Below are positions 31,061 through 41,731 of a DNA stretch of 64,000 nucleotides, piece after piece; the first letter of the stretch is position 1, and the number at the start of each line of letters is the position of its first letter. A program made the position numbers and the translations under genes. The notes under the pieces are model-generated. The model was not told where the DNA came from, made no database searches, and was given only the letters and a program-made list of their open reading frames with translations. The stretch comes from Limnephilus marmoratus (Eukaryota > Arthropoda > Insecta > Trichoptera > Limnephilidae), in the NCBI GenBank assembly GCA_917880885.1, contig OU862920.1, positions 1,612,001 through 1,676,000 of the forward strand, given 5' to 3'.

Positions 31061-31381
31061 AATTTTACATCAGTTTATGTTTCTCACAAACTTTACACTT
31101 ATTATTACACTTATAACTGTTTTACACTATACACTAATTATACACTAATTGTACACTATTGAACACACTTTTTGTACAAACCGTTTAAACAAATTTTAAT
31201 AATTTTTTTGCTTCAATACCACTGTTTGTTTTTTCTAGGTACTAAAATAAAATATATTTAACTATAATATTACCCACGCACAGGCTGCGCCTTAGTGGGT
31301 TCCCATTATTTTTATTGTATCTAAAATATGTAACTATAAAATGTAAAATTGGGAAAAATAAAGGATTTAAAAAAAAAAAAA

Positions 31382-32450
31382 TCGAATGAAAGGGTCACAA
31401 TATTCCAATCTTGTCCAAATCCAATTTCCCTCAAAGCTTTACTTAGCCTTTGTATTGTGTAAGGTAGTTGGCGTTAGTCGATTGCATCGGGAGTCACTTG
31501 GTTCAGCACAGATGTGCCTTAGGGAAAGTGTGGAAGGGGATTTTCAGTGTTCTGCTGTTTGAATATGTCCACATCATAGACAGACAAATTGATAGACTTG
31601 CTCTAATATGAAATGTGGGTTCGTTTCGACGAGCTGAAGGCAAACCACGTAATCAGATTGGGCACCCGAAGGGTTCGAAAATGCTTTCAATAAATCCTTC
31701 CTACTGCGTTTACTCAATGACGTGTTTTATATCAGAAAACTGACATATTATTTAATACCTATCTTTTATCTATAATACATAATAATAATATGTACATGTT
31801 AAATTAACAGCGAGCAATATCTGTTTGGCACAAAGTTCAACGGAACTGTGCCATTCGCAACATATTCAATATCAATGAATATATTTATATTAATAGAATT
31901 GATGGTTTGTTGTTCTAATAAACACAAAAGCACACAATCAGTGAATGTTTCCGATACACAAAGGGTATTCGTTATCAGAACAGATTTATTGTGTGTCAAT
32001 TCGATTATTGACTGATTTTATCAGATTCTAACAGGAAATGCTACGACAATCTTCGACTAAAAAATAAAAAATACGTATATTTATTTTATTTCGTACACAT
32101 TTAAAAAAAAAAAAAAATTTAACTTTTTCTAAAAGATATTTAAAAGAGCTATAAAGAGTGTAATTAAAAAAAAAACTATCATTTGGTCAGTCTTGCCCCA
32201 CCACAAGGGTAAGACAGGGTAGACCGCCGGGCAAGATGGGGTTAAGTTACACACTTTGGGTAAAGAAGTATTGACTACTAGTCTTCATCTTCGACTGCTG
32301 CACAGGAACAATGAGCCCATTCTTGACACATTTGGCAGGCAATCCATCATCCTACTGACTCCAAATACCTCCCCTTACAATAAAGGCAATATGTATTTTT
32401 ATGTCTTCGGAAATCGTGAGTTTTTGAGGGATGCGGTGGGTGCAATATAA
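31382..32450. other. No gene seen
   Basis: 32175-32245 has inverted CTTGCCCCACCAC / GGGCAAGATGGGG strings that may be a small MITE remnant. ORFs here are chance. Confidence 0.4.
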
Positions 32451-32452
32451 TA

Positions 32453-32615
32453 GGGAACGTACCCATACTACGTGACACTTTTAGGGGGGGGGGGGCCTTC
32501 AAAATGTCACGCTCCATACAAATGAGCGGCAGATTGCTTAGGATTTTGGTCACCGGGGGGGGGGGGGGGGGTTAAAAATTGCAAAAAGTTGGTCACGTAG
32601 TATGGGTACGTTCCC
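32453..32615. mobile_element. Poly-G MITE, intact 163 bp copy
   Basis: The two ends are perfect 24-base inverted repeats starting GGGAACGTACCCATACTACG. TA flanks both sides (32451-32452, 32616-32617), the Tc1/mariner-type target. Two G tracts (about 12 and 18 bases) lie inside, around CACGCTCCATACAAATGAGC. There is no ORF, so it depends on another element's transposase. Confidence 0.85.
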
Positions 32616-32617
32616 TA

Positions 32618-34330
32618 ATCGGAATATAAATATAAATACGGACGAATTATAAGGATCGTAGCAGGTTTGAACAAAGCAATATAGCAAAAACATTATCCTA
32701 AATGAAAAGTCGAAGGAGAAGTATTTTGTCGGTCGCTTGTTATTACCATTTTTTGGGTTTTTTGTAGAGGACCAGTACTAGTTTAAGCATACTCCCAAAT
32801 GATGATGCCGTGTGCTAATATGGATTGGCAGAGTGCTTAGTACACTATTAAGTGATTTAGGAGTAAGGATATTTCTAATAGTTAGAAAAACATAAGAGAG
32901 CTTGCGAAAGTTGTGAGTTAGGCTGGTCTGGTAAGTGTTGATCCCAACGTAGATTGTGATCAATCAAAACAGACCACAAGATATTTTATATGGGTGACTT
33001 ATTCCAAGTTTGGGCAAGTAAATGAAGTATCAGGTCTTGGATAATGGTGAATTATTATTTTATGATTGTTAATAGGTTGGATTTCAGCAGCCGGACTCTA
33101 AGGAAATTATTTTTTTCCGGCATTGAGAGTAAGGAGTATAAGATTACATTAATGGGATTCTGTATTCTTGATATTCACACTGTAAGTTGAGATGTTTTGG
33201 AATACTTGCGTTAGCTCTTTTTCAATTCCTATCATGTTCGCTATCAGTGTGGGGATTATCATAAAATCATTCAGTTGTTTACTGTTTCACACAGTATGAA
33301 AATGGTCTTGTAAACCGAAAGAGCTGTAACAAAAATACTTTCTATAATACTTGCAGAGCTTGATAATAACATTATCAAATTTAATTTGAATTAATTTAAA
33401 AAAAAATTGAATAGAGTTCTACGAATTAAACACAAATACAATGAATACTTTTTTTTGTTTGCTACATTTTGTAGTTAACTAACTAACTGAAACTAACTGT
33501 TTTGTAGTTATGTAATTTATAAAACAATGTATATACTTTTAACATTGAACCTGTACTTATTTTAGATACACATATCTTTCAATATAGTTATATTATTTTT
33601 ATTATGTGTATTTGAAGGAAAACTGATTTTCCACATCCACGCAGACGACTTTTTGACTCCCAGCTCCCAGAAAGATCAATGAAATTGTTAGTTTTCAGTA
33701 TTCGTGCAATGATTTCGATGTGAAAATGTTTGATTCATTGGACCGGAAGTATTATTTTTGAGTTAAAAGAAATGTTGTAAATGTAGGTGATTAACAAATT
33801 ATGGCTGGCACATTATTGTCTTTTGATTGGCAAGAATCAGTTGTATAAGCTTGTCTGTCGGTATATCCAATAAATCTATAGACAATGCATGTCCCAGATC
33901 TTTGAGAGAGTCAACAACGTTACAAGCATTTTACCACGTATGTATTCCGGATTGATTAGACACAGGAAAAGTGCCATATTATGAAAGGACGAATCAGGGG
34001 TATTATTGCGTTTTTGGGATTTAAAGAAAAAAATCATAATTTGGAAATCGTGCCCCTTTTCTTTCAAAGAAAATTGTTTTTCATATTTTAACAAAATTAA
34101 AAAAGAAAGGTGAAAATATTTAATTACTCGTATCTCACTACAATCTAGCGATTAGTGAACTCGGGATCTTTGAATCTTGAACAGCTCTTTCAGTATGAAT
34201 TTTCTACGTCAACAAATATCATTTTAATTGTAAAATATGAATACAGGCATTTACTTTTCAATCAGCTCAGCAATATTTTTACCACGAGCTATGCAGCTTT
34301 GAAAAATCTGTTTATTTGTACATGAAAAAA
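32618..34330. other. No gene seen
   Basis: AT-rich; no repeat partners or convincing ORFs. Confidence 0.4.
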
Positions 34331-34516
34331 ATCAGAGTACGCAATTCACACGCGGTGGATGTGAAACCTTCAGATAACCAAAATAGAAAAGAGTGAGGAG
34401 GCTACGATGCACCTCACAAAAAAGAGACCGATTAAACTAACTCATTCTCTCACAGGCTATTTTTCGTTTCAACGAGTTTCAAATCACAACGGTGCTAAAG
34501 AAGTTTTCTCTTCAAA
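34331..34516 (+). repeat. Family C repeat, copy 2
   Basis: It contains TTCACACGCGGTGGATGTGA, AACCTTCAG, ACGATGCACCTCAC and TCACAACGGTGCTAAAGAAG. It is shortened in the middle relative to the 9853 copy. Confidence 0.75.
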
Positions 34517-35184
34517 AATAATTGGTTACAATTTTGCCATTTTTTTTTTGCTTAGAGTATGTACATAGGTTCGAGGGAAGTGAAACTAGAATGATGTCAG
34601 GTAGTATCTTCTCGTTGACTTAAAAAAATGTACGTTTTCCACGTGTTTGGCATATTGTTTTTGTAATAACAAAGAGGATATCTTTACAGCATTGCCTTTT
34701 AAAATTAACGGTGTATCGGTAATCGAGTAATATTTATTTTGTTAATAAATCCACAAATTGATGGACAATAAATCTACAAGTAATCTTCGTTTATCCACGT
34801 GCCTTAAATAAATGTCTTTCCTGCGCTTGAATTGTCGCATGTGACAAATCATAAAGATCGTGTGTAACATCAAAACTGGATATTTTCGGAATGAATGTAG
34901 AATGTTTTGTATGACGTAAGCAAATCCGATTCAGATTAAATAGATCAAAGTGCTGATGGCCACATTGTTCCCTCGATAGTCTATAGGTTATATTTATACG
35001 ATAATCAATGAAACAGATAATTGTAAACTTATCTCCTGAGTGGCTCTTGCAAAACTCACTGTCCAAAATTTGATGCAAGAAATATTTGTAGGGTTCACAC
35101 CATTATTTTGTATAAAAGGAGATATTTTAAATATTGTTTTAAACAACGGTATTTTAAACAACGTTCACCATATTATACAATGTT
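34517..35184. other. No gene seen
   Basis: A 95-codon ORF on the minus strand (34791-35078) has no recognised domain and no supporting signals. Confidence 0.4.
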
Positions 35185-35393
35185 ATTGAAGTGAAAACTT
35201 CTTTGGCACCGTTGTAATTTGAAACCCGATGAAACAAAAAAGCGACACTAAAAAGAGACAAATACATAGAGCTATAGGATTTAACCTGAGAGATAATGAT
35301 ATAGAATAATCGATCTTCTCTTTGTGCGGTGCTTCTTAGCCTCCTTACTTTTGTCTACTTTGATTACTAAAGGTTTGATTGCACACTCTGATT
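35185..35393 (-). repeat. Family C repeat, inverted copy
   Basis: It begins TTGAAGTGAAAACTTCTTTG and ends near GATTGCACACTCTG. It is the best-preserved copy of the GAAGTGAAAACTTC terminus, whose layout matches that of family B. Confidence 0.75.
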
Positions 35394-35438
35394 TTATTTT
35401 TGGTAAAAAGCAGTCACTTTGTGATTTGACATATTTAA

Positions 35439-35650
35439 TGAAATAAAACAATTACTTTGTTTACAATCACCATTTTTTTAATACCAACCGGTTTCGCTTA
35501 ACACAAGCATCATCAAGGTATAAAGTTAAAATGATCAAAATATACATTGTGTGAGCTTATACATACACACAGAAAGAGAAAAAACATGAAATAAAGGAAT
35601 TAAATAAATAAATAAATCGTGATTATAAAAAAAGTTATTGTTTTATTTCA
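35439..35650. mobile_element. Inverted-repeat element with hammerhead-like motif
   Basis: TGAAATAAAACAATTACTTT at the left and, inverted, TGAAATAAAACAATAACTTT at the right form arms of about 30 bases. The interior has AACCGGTTTCGCTTAACAC and AAGCATCATCAAGG, which on the minus strand is the hammerhead-like string at 35484-35518. Confidence 0.55.
35484..35518 (-). ncRNA. Hammerhead-ribozyme-like motif
   Basis: The minus strand reads TTGATGATGCTTGTGTTAAG then CGAAACCGGTTGG. TGATGA, a GCTT/AAGC stem and CGAAAC are arranged as in the 6549 motif, again with one extra base after the TGATGA. The leading C of the CTGATGA core is T here, so it is probably inactive. Confidence 0.3.
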
Positions 35651-36315
35651 CAATCTTATTTGTTTTTTAGGTATCTGTTGAACAGAACAGATCAATAATT
35701 ATCTACCAAGTTTGAACAAGTAAAACGGAATTTCAGTGGAAATCCCCAACTTCCCAGAACCGCATTATTATGCATAATTACTTATAACTCATAAGGGTCG
35801 TTTTTTGTTTCGTTGTCTCCTTCTGCCATGGGTGTGAGAGTCGTTAACGATGCCTAATATAAAGGGTGTACGCTGTAAATAAAATATAAAAATATTGTTG
35901 AAATACGGTTTACGGTAATGATAAAATTTCTAATCCCCACAAAATCAGTGTAAGTGACCCATTATCAGCCACTTTTCATCAATAACTAAGACTTGCACTT
36001 ATGTATAACAAATACACTCACTTCAAATTTATAAGATAATGATAGTAAAACCTTAATGAGACTAAACCTTTCAGTATTTAGGTGAACCTATATCAGGAAT
36101 TTTGTAAGTAATTCTCAACCCCTTTACGAATAGGTGAATTAATGTGTACATCAGAATGTTTGGTATTTACCCTCTATGATGTTTTAACACTTAATCAAGA
36201 TTCAAATAATCAAATTCTTTAACTTAAATAATACTGATTGTTGCTGCTTAAAATAATAAGCAATGTTTTCTTACAATCTTAGGACGTAAACCTTCCAACA
36301 GAGTCGACTAAATAA
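35651..36315. other. No gene seen
   Basis: Nothing supported. Confidence 0.4.
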
Positions 36316-36745
36316 CTAGTCAATTCGTATGTTGTTTCACGACTAGATTATTGCAACGGAATATCAAAAATCTTCCAAAATATTAAATCGACAAATTACA
36401 ATCCATTTTCAACGCTGCGGCAAGACTTATCACCGGCGTATCTAAATATTTCCATATTTCAGAGCATCTCAAAAATTTTCACTGGCTCAAATGTCCTGAC
36501 AGAATCCAGTTGAAGATCTGCTGGATGGTATTTAAGTCCCTTAACGGAATGGCTCCGGCTTACCTATCGGAATTGTGTAATCCAGAAAATTTCAATTCTC
36601 GACAATCAACCCTGAGGTCAGCAGCGTCATCAGCTATCGGAAGGTTAAAGGAACCGAAGCGCACACCAGATACTAAGTTCGGTGAGCGCACTTCGGCGGA
36701 ATTTAGAGCTTAAAACTCACCTTTTCGTATCCATAAACTCAATAA
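36316..36745 (+). pseudogene. CR1/L2-type LINE, C-terminal fragment
   Basis: The translation gives VVSRLDYCNG, a one-base frameshift, then FNAAARLITGVSKYFHISEH, LKNFHWLKCPDRIQLKI, MVFKSLNGMAPAYLSELC and a TPDTKFGERTSAEF end, followed by LKTHLF in another frame after a small deletion. The series SRLDYCN / AARLIT / LHWL..RI.FKI / NG.AP.YLS.L / G.R is diagnostic of the CR1/L2 group C-terminal region. The catalytic palm is absent and the copy is inactive. Confidence 0.8.
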
Positions 36746-37140
36746 TCTTTCACCTTCACATTCAATGCCCGCGACACTGGAAATAAATTGTAAAATAATT
36801 TGTAAAAATGTAGAAAAAAATCCTATTTGTAAGCGTTTATAAAGGTCATTTCATGAATGTTCTCCAACCCAGAAGAGTCGTAAACTCTCCTGTCTTTCAA
36901 AATAAATATGAACTCTATTTTTGCCACTAACCTTTTCATAAATGTAATACTAACAGTGATGGGGTAGCAAAAGTAAAATAGCAGTGTTTTAAATATAATG
37001 TCTTCCGCGGGCAAAGCCTTGTCTTCCCCAGGCTTAAACTTTCCAATTAAAGTGTTTATCGGAAGTGACCTGCCAGGAAAAAGTATGTTTCTGTATCCAT
37101 TCGTAAATAGTAAAATTAGATAGAACCAAAGAATTCTTAA
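36746..37140. other. No gene seen
   Basis: Nothing supported. Confidence 0.4.
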
Positions 37141-37214
37141 TAAATTGCACAGCGCCCTTGAAATGATTTTTAACTAAAACGGCGCTCTACAAATTATCCA
37201 ATTATTATTATTGT
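37141..37214 (-). repeat. Family D hairpin motif, inverted
   Basis: CACAGCGCCCTTGAAATGAT and AAAACGGCGCTCTACAAATT are the reverse complement of the 1827 copy, next to (ATT)n. Confidence 0.6.
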
Positions 37215-37330
37215 TGTAAAAACAAATAAGGTTTGTAAAATCCTTGCTTTGCAAAAACATACGAGGAAATAGATTTTTTGTTGTTGTTGATGAATTGTTC
37301 TTTTTACAATATGTTTTCATCAAAAATAAT

Positions 37331-37550
37331 TTGTGTGCAGTTCACAAGCGGTGTGAAACCTTCACCAGAAGTGAAACCTTCAGAAAACTAAAGTAGACAT
37401 GAGTGGGGAGGCTACGAAGCACCGCTAAAAGAGTAGACCAATTAGTCTATCTCATTCTGTCACAGGCTAAATCTTATAGATGTATGTGTTTGTCTCTTTT
37501 TCTTTTAATCGAGTTTTAAATCACAGCGGTGCTAAAGAAGTTTTCACTCA
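37331..37550 (+). repeat. Family C repeat
   Basis: TGTGTGCAGTTCACAAGCGG, a duplicated GTGAAACCTTC at its start, TACGAAGCACCGCTAAAAGA and GCTAAAGAAGTTTTCACTC. Confidence 0.75.
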
Positions 37551-37737
37551 AAAATATTGTAGCTTTTTGATACCATTACATAATAGTATCGATAAGTTTT
37601 CAAAAACATGGTCAAAACCTTTTCAAGTGGAGTAAAAAGATGCGCTATTATATAAAATATTAGCTATATGCACAAATATTTACTATTTATTTATTACGCC
37701 CTAATAGCCTTTTATAATATATGATTGAAGAAGGAGA

Positions 37738-37905
37738 TAACACTAATAATTTAAACGAACATATGAAAGAGAACAAGACACAGAAAAATGAAAAAAGATA
37801 ATGGTCGTAACTGGGACTCGAACCCAGAACCTCTCGTCTAACCGAGACGGGCGCCTATACCACCTTCCATCAAACCATTGATGGGAATAACCTTCAAAAG
37901 TTATA
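37738..37905 (-). mobile_element. tRNA-derived SINE-like element
   Basis: The minus-strand tRNA-like head (37804-37871) has GGTGGTATAGGCGCC (A box) and CTGGGTTCGAGTCCCAG (T arm with B box). Downstream lies GTGTCTTGTTCTCTTTCATA and TTATTAGTGTTATCTCCTTC. The same body forms the arms of the fold-back at 18030, with TTGATGGGAATAACCTTCAA on the other side. The anticodon arm is imperfect, so it is not a functional tRNA. Confidence 0.6.
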
Positions 37906-38380
37906 AAAAGAGAGTTGTTCTTAATAGAAAAAAATATACATTCTAGTTTGTAAGTTGAGTATAACTGTTATTTTAAATACTTCAAAACTAAAACAATTAA
38001 GAAAAAATAATAATACAATTGAAAAAATGTAAACAACAAAACCATATAATAAAATAAATGCAATTGTAAAAATAATAAAGAGTCTCGCATAAATACACAT
38101 TCAATATAAACAAAAATGCAGAAATAATACATGTCTATTTGTACCTAGATATTTAAAAGAATTGGAATAAACAGTATTTATACTGATTATTTTTAAGATG
38201 AAGTATATCTTCCAGATCAGAAAATATCAGGTATAAATAAATATAAACATAAAATTGGTGATTGTCTAGAGGAAATTGAGCCTGTATGTTGTTGGGTCAT
38301 GGCACTAAGTTACGGCACCTGAAGGATCTCTGAAAGTCGCATCTGTCGGATGGAAACAAAGCAGAAACAGAGTCCGTTAC
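37906..38380. other. No gene; left edge of a CpG-rich patch
   Basis: AT-rich up to about 38270, then base composition changes towards the promoter candidate. Confidence 0.4.
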
Positions 38381-38440
38381 AAAATGCAGTGCGACGCCTC
38401 CTGCGCAGGCGTCGGAACACGCGTCGGTCCCCGCGCCGCG

Positions 38441-38476
38441 CATATAAAGCCATGCGTCGCCGCTTTGCGCCAGTTC
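38441..38476 (+). promoter_or_regulatory. Candidate RNA polymerase II core promoter
   Basis: TATAAA at 38443-38448 within GCGCATATAAAGCC, and an arthropod-style initiator (CCAGTTC, A at 38472) 29 bases from the start of the TATA box. That is the usual spacing. The surrounding 38380-38650 is the most CpG-rich patch in an AT-rich window. No downstream promoter element matched at +28. Confidence 0.5.
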
Positions 38477-38647
38477 TTCGTGTACTTTCGCGGAGGTAAC
38501 GTCGTGTACGCTCCACTCCTTTGTTATTATAGTCTGCTCTATTTGCTTCCGACCATTTTCCCTTCAAGTCTCATCTGTCATTTCCACGGAGGTAGACAGT
38601 AAGTGAATCCCCCGCCGTGCGGACTACTCGGCCCGCTGCGGTTTAAA
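38472..38647 (+). other. Candidate non-coding first exon (5' UTR)
   Basis: From the initiator A to the splice-donor-like AAAG|GTGAGC at 38647/38648 there are 176 bases with no ATG; the first ATG comes at 38665, after the donor. That is what a 5'-UTR exon followed by an intron would look like. The Arg-rich minus-strand ORF across this patch is a reading of GC-rich DNA. The coding exons would lie to the right; none was recognised. Another strong donor-like site (AAAG|GTGAGT) lies at 40092/40093. Confidence 0.35.
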
Positions 38648-41147
38648 GGTGAGCCCTGTTTTCTTTATGCTTCGTGACAGTGTTTATTTTCCTGTTTTCT
38701 TTAGTGGAAATGCTGCGACTTTGAGAATGCTCAATTTGATTTGTTTAATGCGTTTATTTTATTTTTGTGTTACTGAATTTTTGTCAACATTTCCCATTGC
38801 TTCCAAATCATCCATTCGCCTTCTTGTTTATACCCTGTTCAGAAGTGTTTGATAGCTGAGTTGTTTTATTTCTCCCCCGCGCTTTGTTGATATTAGACTT
38901 CGTGTAGGTTGAATCGATCACGAGTGGGTTTAGTTTTTCTAAAGAATTTTACATACCTCCCTCGGTTCAGTGAGGATTATTTATCAACTCACTGATACAA
39001 CTTACAATATTCATGCCAATAAGGCCTTTATTTGTAAATTGGCTAATATGCGTGCGAGCGCGCTTTATTGTTGAACCTTGCCGATTATTTGCATTCATTG
39101 TTCTTGTAAAGAGAAAGGAAACAGTTGCATAAAATGAAACCCCAGTAAAATAACTGCAAATATTTCTTTGTTTGCTGTCAGAGAGATATTTAGTTCAAAA
39201 TTTAATAAATTTGCGGAATACAAAATATATTCTCAAAATAGTTATATATAACTCTTAATCACTATTCTACGTTGATTTTTAAATTTGAAATGTGACTATA
39301 CTAATAAAAAAACTTCCAGTAAATTCAAGTGTACATGTTTCCATAATAAACCGATCAACCCAGAAGGGCAATGACCTACACAAAGATGCAATACGCACTT
39401 ATTTGCTCTACTTTCCCATCTTGTATTACTCATCTAACAACTGCGATCCAGACTGTCATTTAATTAAAGTCAGAATGAGGTTGGATTCTGCAATCCACTA
39501 TACGCCTAATTAATTTTTAAGTAACCGGTGAACCGTTGGTAGATACATTTTTTTTTTATAAACCGTTTATTATGGTTCTGTCATTCGCTGTGACAGTTGA
39601 AGACAAAAGTCACTGCTGTAAACCGTGATAACTGCCTGTATAATATAACATAACCTGTTTTCTTGTTGTGCAAACAAAATTTTTAACAGACACTTTTCAT
39701 CTGTCAGTGTAATCTTATCTTGCAAAGTTCTCTTACAATTTCAGGTGATCATTTAGTGAAATTAACGAGTTTTCTCCGACGCCAATATTAAATAATTTAA
39801 TCTCATTTTGTTAATCAGGCCGATAGTATGTTGTCAGATTGCAGTCACTAAACACATATTACTAAATATAATAGACTAGAAGTGGACGGAGTAATCAAAA
39901 TGCCTCTCAGAATACGCGGAAAACGATTACAGGACGAAATTACACAGACGTCAATTTACGTACCAGTATAACACTGCGAAATTACTTAATACACGCCTTC
40001 TAGAATTACACTTTTCAAAAACGTGTTTTTAAATAGGTTTAAATTTTAAAGTGTTTCAGTGTGTGCTAAATAAATATCCCATTAAAAGAAAGGTGAGTTA
40101 AGCAAGGCTTTTTGACGTGTTTGATTCCAGTAGGTGTAATTATCTAAAAATATAATTTTTCCATGTGAAATTCCGTGTGTAATTCTGGCAGCGTAATATT
40201 GCAACGTGAAATTCACCCTTTTAGCATTAACTTAATCAATCATTTTAAGCTATTGATGAATGTTGACATGATTGTTATATACTTAGAAACATGTTACAGT
40301 GGTAAGTAAAAACACAGTTTCTTCCTTGAGAGTCTCATTGAGAAATACATTGTGTTTTACTTACAAAAGTCACAAAGTAAATGAAAAGATTCATTCGACC
40401 CATTTTTAAAGAACCTAGTGACCTTGATAACTCTGGAAAAGTCTCCAAGAGAAAACGCATTAACATTCTGATAATTTATCATAGTGCAAAGAGTTAAAAT
40501 GAAATGAAAATCGATAAAATTACACTTTTAGTTGGTTAGATATATGGTTAGATTTAGCAGATAGCAACACCTCATAAAACACATCGTGACCTCCCTAGGG
40601 GTCGCGACCCGCGGTTACCCTTTCTCTAGACAGCTCGGTCTTCCCGATTTCCCTGAGAAATAGGGGAACGATTGTTAGCTGGTTACGCATTAAAACATGA
40701 CAAATCGAAAAAGAAATTTTTCAGTTAATGTTAGCATTGTGGCAATGAACTTACCGTAGTATATTGCTATTATTACGCCTCTGAAACGAGCATAAATACA
40801 GCGCACATATTCCGCAAGTTCCTTGTAAAATGGTATTTTGGTTCCGTCCGAAAGGAAATAGGTCATTGCTTGTGTGTATACGTATTTAAAATTACACCAA
40901 CACTTTAAAGTCACAGCCAACACAAATAAATAAACTTAAGTCCCAATTAGGTTGATATTTTTTTATTACTTACCAAATAACACATTATTGTAACTTTTTA
41001 CGGGACAAAATAACGTTAACCCAATTTAACGATTTTAATCTTGAAGTATTTGACCTAGTACTAGCAGTAACTTCCACGCTTTAGCTCCTCCTTCCTCAAT
41101 ATATTTTTCTTTAATTATTACAAATATGGTGACTTAAATATGTTTTT
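38648..41147. other. No gene recognised; possible intron
   Basis: Mostly unique-looking sequence. 40585-40620 has a GC-rich block with the palindrome GGGTCGCGACCC. An ATG at 39901 opens only a 20-codon frame. Confidence 0.35.
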
Positions 41148-41276
41148 TGGGGTGTTATGACGTGTTGCGCTACCTCCTTCTTTAGCCAATGTTTCGGATA
41201 GCGTTACACATCTGCCCTGATAATGGTGTCCGAAACGTTGGCTAAAGAAGGAGGTAGCGTAACACGGCATATTACC
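41148..41276. mobile_element. Fold-back made of the 6485-type sequence
   Basis: GTTGCGCTACCTCCTTCTTT AGCCAATGTTTCGG at the left is inverted as CCGAAACGTTGGCTAAAGAA GGAGGTAGCGTAACAC at the right. The right arm matches 6573-6640, including ATCTGCCCTGATAATGG before it. The two arms sit about 20 bases apart. Confidence 0.65.
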
Positions 41277-41454
41277 CCAAAAATAAATAACGAAAATGGT
41301 GACTTATTTTTATTTTTATCACATAATAATAATAGTAATAGATTATTCCAGAATGTATGCAAGAGTGGTGCAATGCAATACATTCTATAGCTCTTGATAG
41401 AACTATAGTTGTGCGCTGAAAACAGAAGCGCCACATTAACATTTCAAAACAATT

Positions 41455-41731
41455 AAAAAAACGAGTGTGCTTTAGACCACACGACTGAAGTAAAACTTCT
41501 TTAGCTCCACCTATATGATAGGAAGAGAGAAAGAAAATGTGCGCGCGCACCTCCCTTTCTTGCCCCTACAGTAATATACGAAACGTAACTCACTGTCTGT
41601 CTATCTTCATTAACTTGTATCTCCCTGTCAACTTCCGTTCGCCTCGCCCGATCACACTTTTCGTAACACTCTCGTCACGCATTCACCAGTTTACTCCCCA
41701 AGTCAAGCGTGCGTAAAGAAGTTTTACTTAA
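41455..41731 (-). repeat. Family B repeat, inverted
   Basis: AAACGAGTGTGCTTTAGACC at the left, GCGTAAAGAAGTTTTACTTA at the right; one AGAGAGAAAGAAAATGTG block instead of two. Confidence 0.8.

Larger units (their letters stand above)
28346..31381 (+). mobile_element. 5'-truncated jockey/CR1-group LINE with poly-A tail
   Basis: About 3 kb containing the endonuclease C-terminal half, a reverse transcriptase and a 3' UTR. The 3' UTR has a small stem (CCCACGCACAGGC...CCTTAGTGGG, 31274-31300) and ends in AAAGGATTT followed by an A-run at 31369-31381. The ORF is broken by several frameshifts and stops, so it is inactive. No target-site duplication was identified with confidence. Confidence 0.85.

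Noticed and set aside
32175..32245. Possible MITE with CTTGCCCC inverted strings
   Set aside because: The inverted match is short and imperfect, with no flanking duplication seen, so it is not listed as a mobile element.
36316..36745. Possible host gene exon
   Set aside because: The motifs SRLDYCN and MAPAYLSEL identify it as a CR1/L2-type LINE C-terminus with a frameshift.
38310..38567. Arg-rich minus-strand ORF (85 codons)
   Set aside because: Its arginine runs come from reading the CpG-rich promoter patch; the plus-strand promoter and exon reading is better supported.
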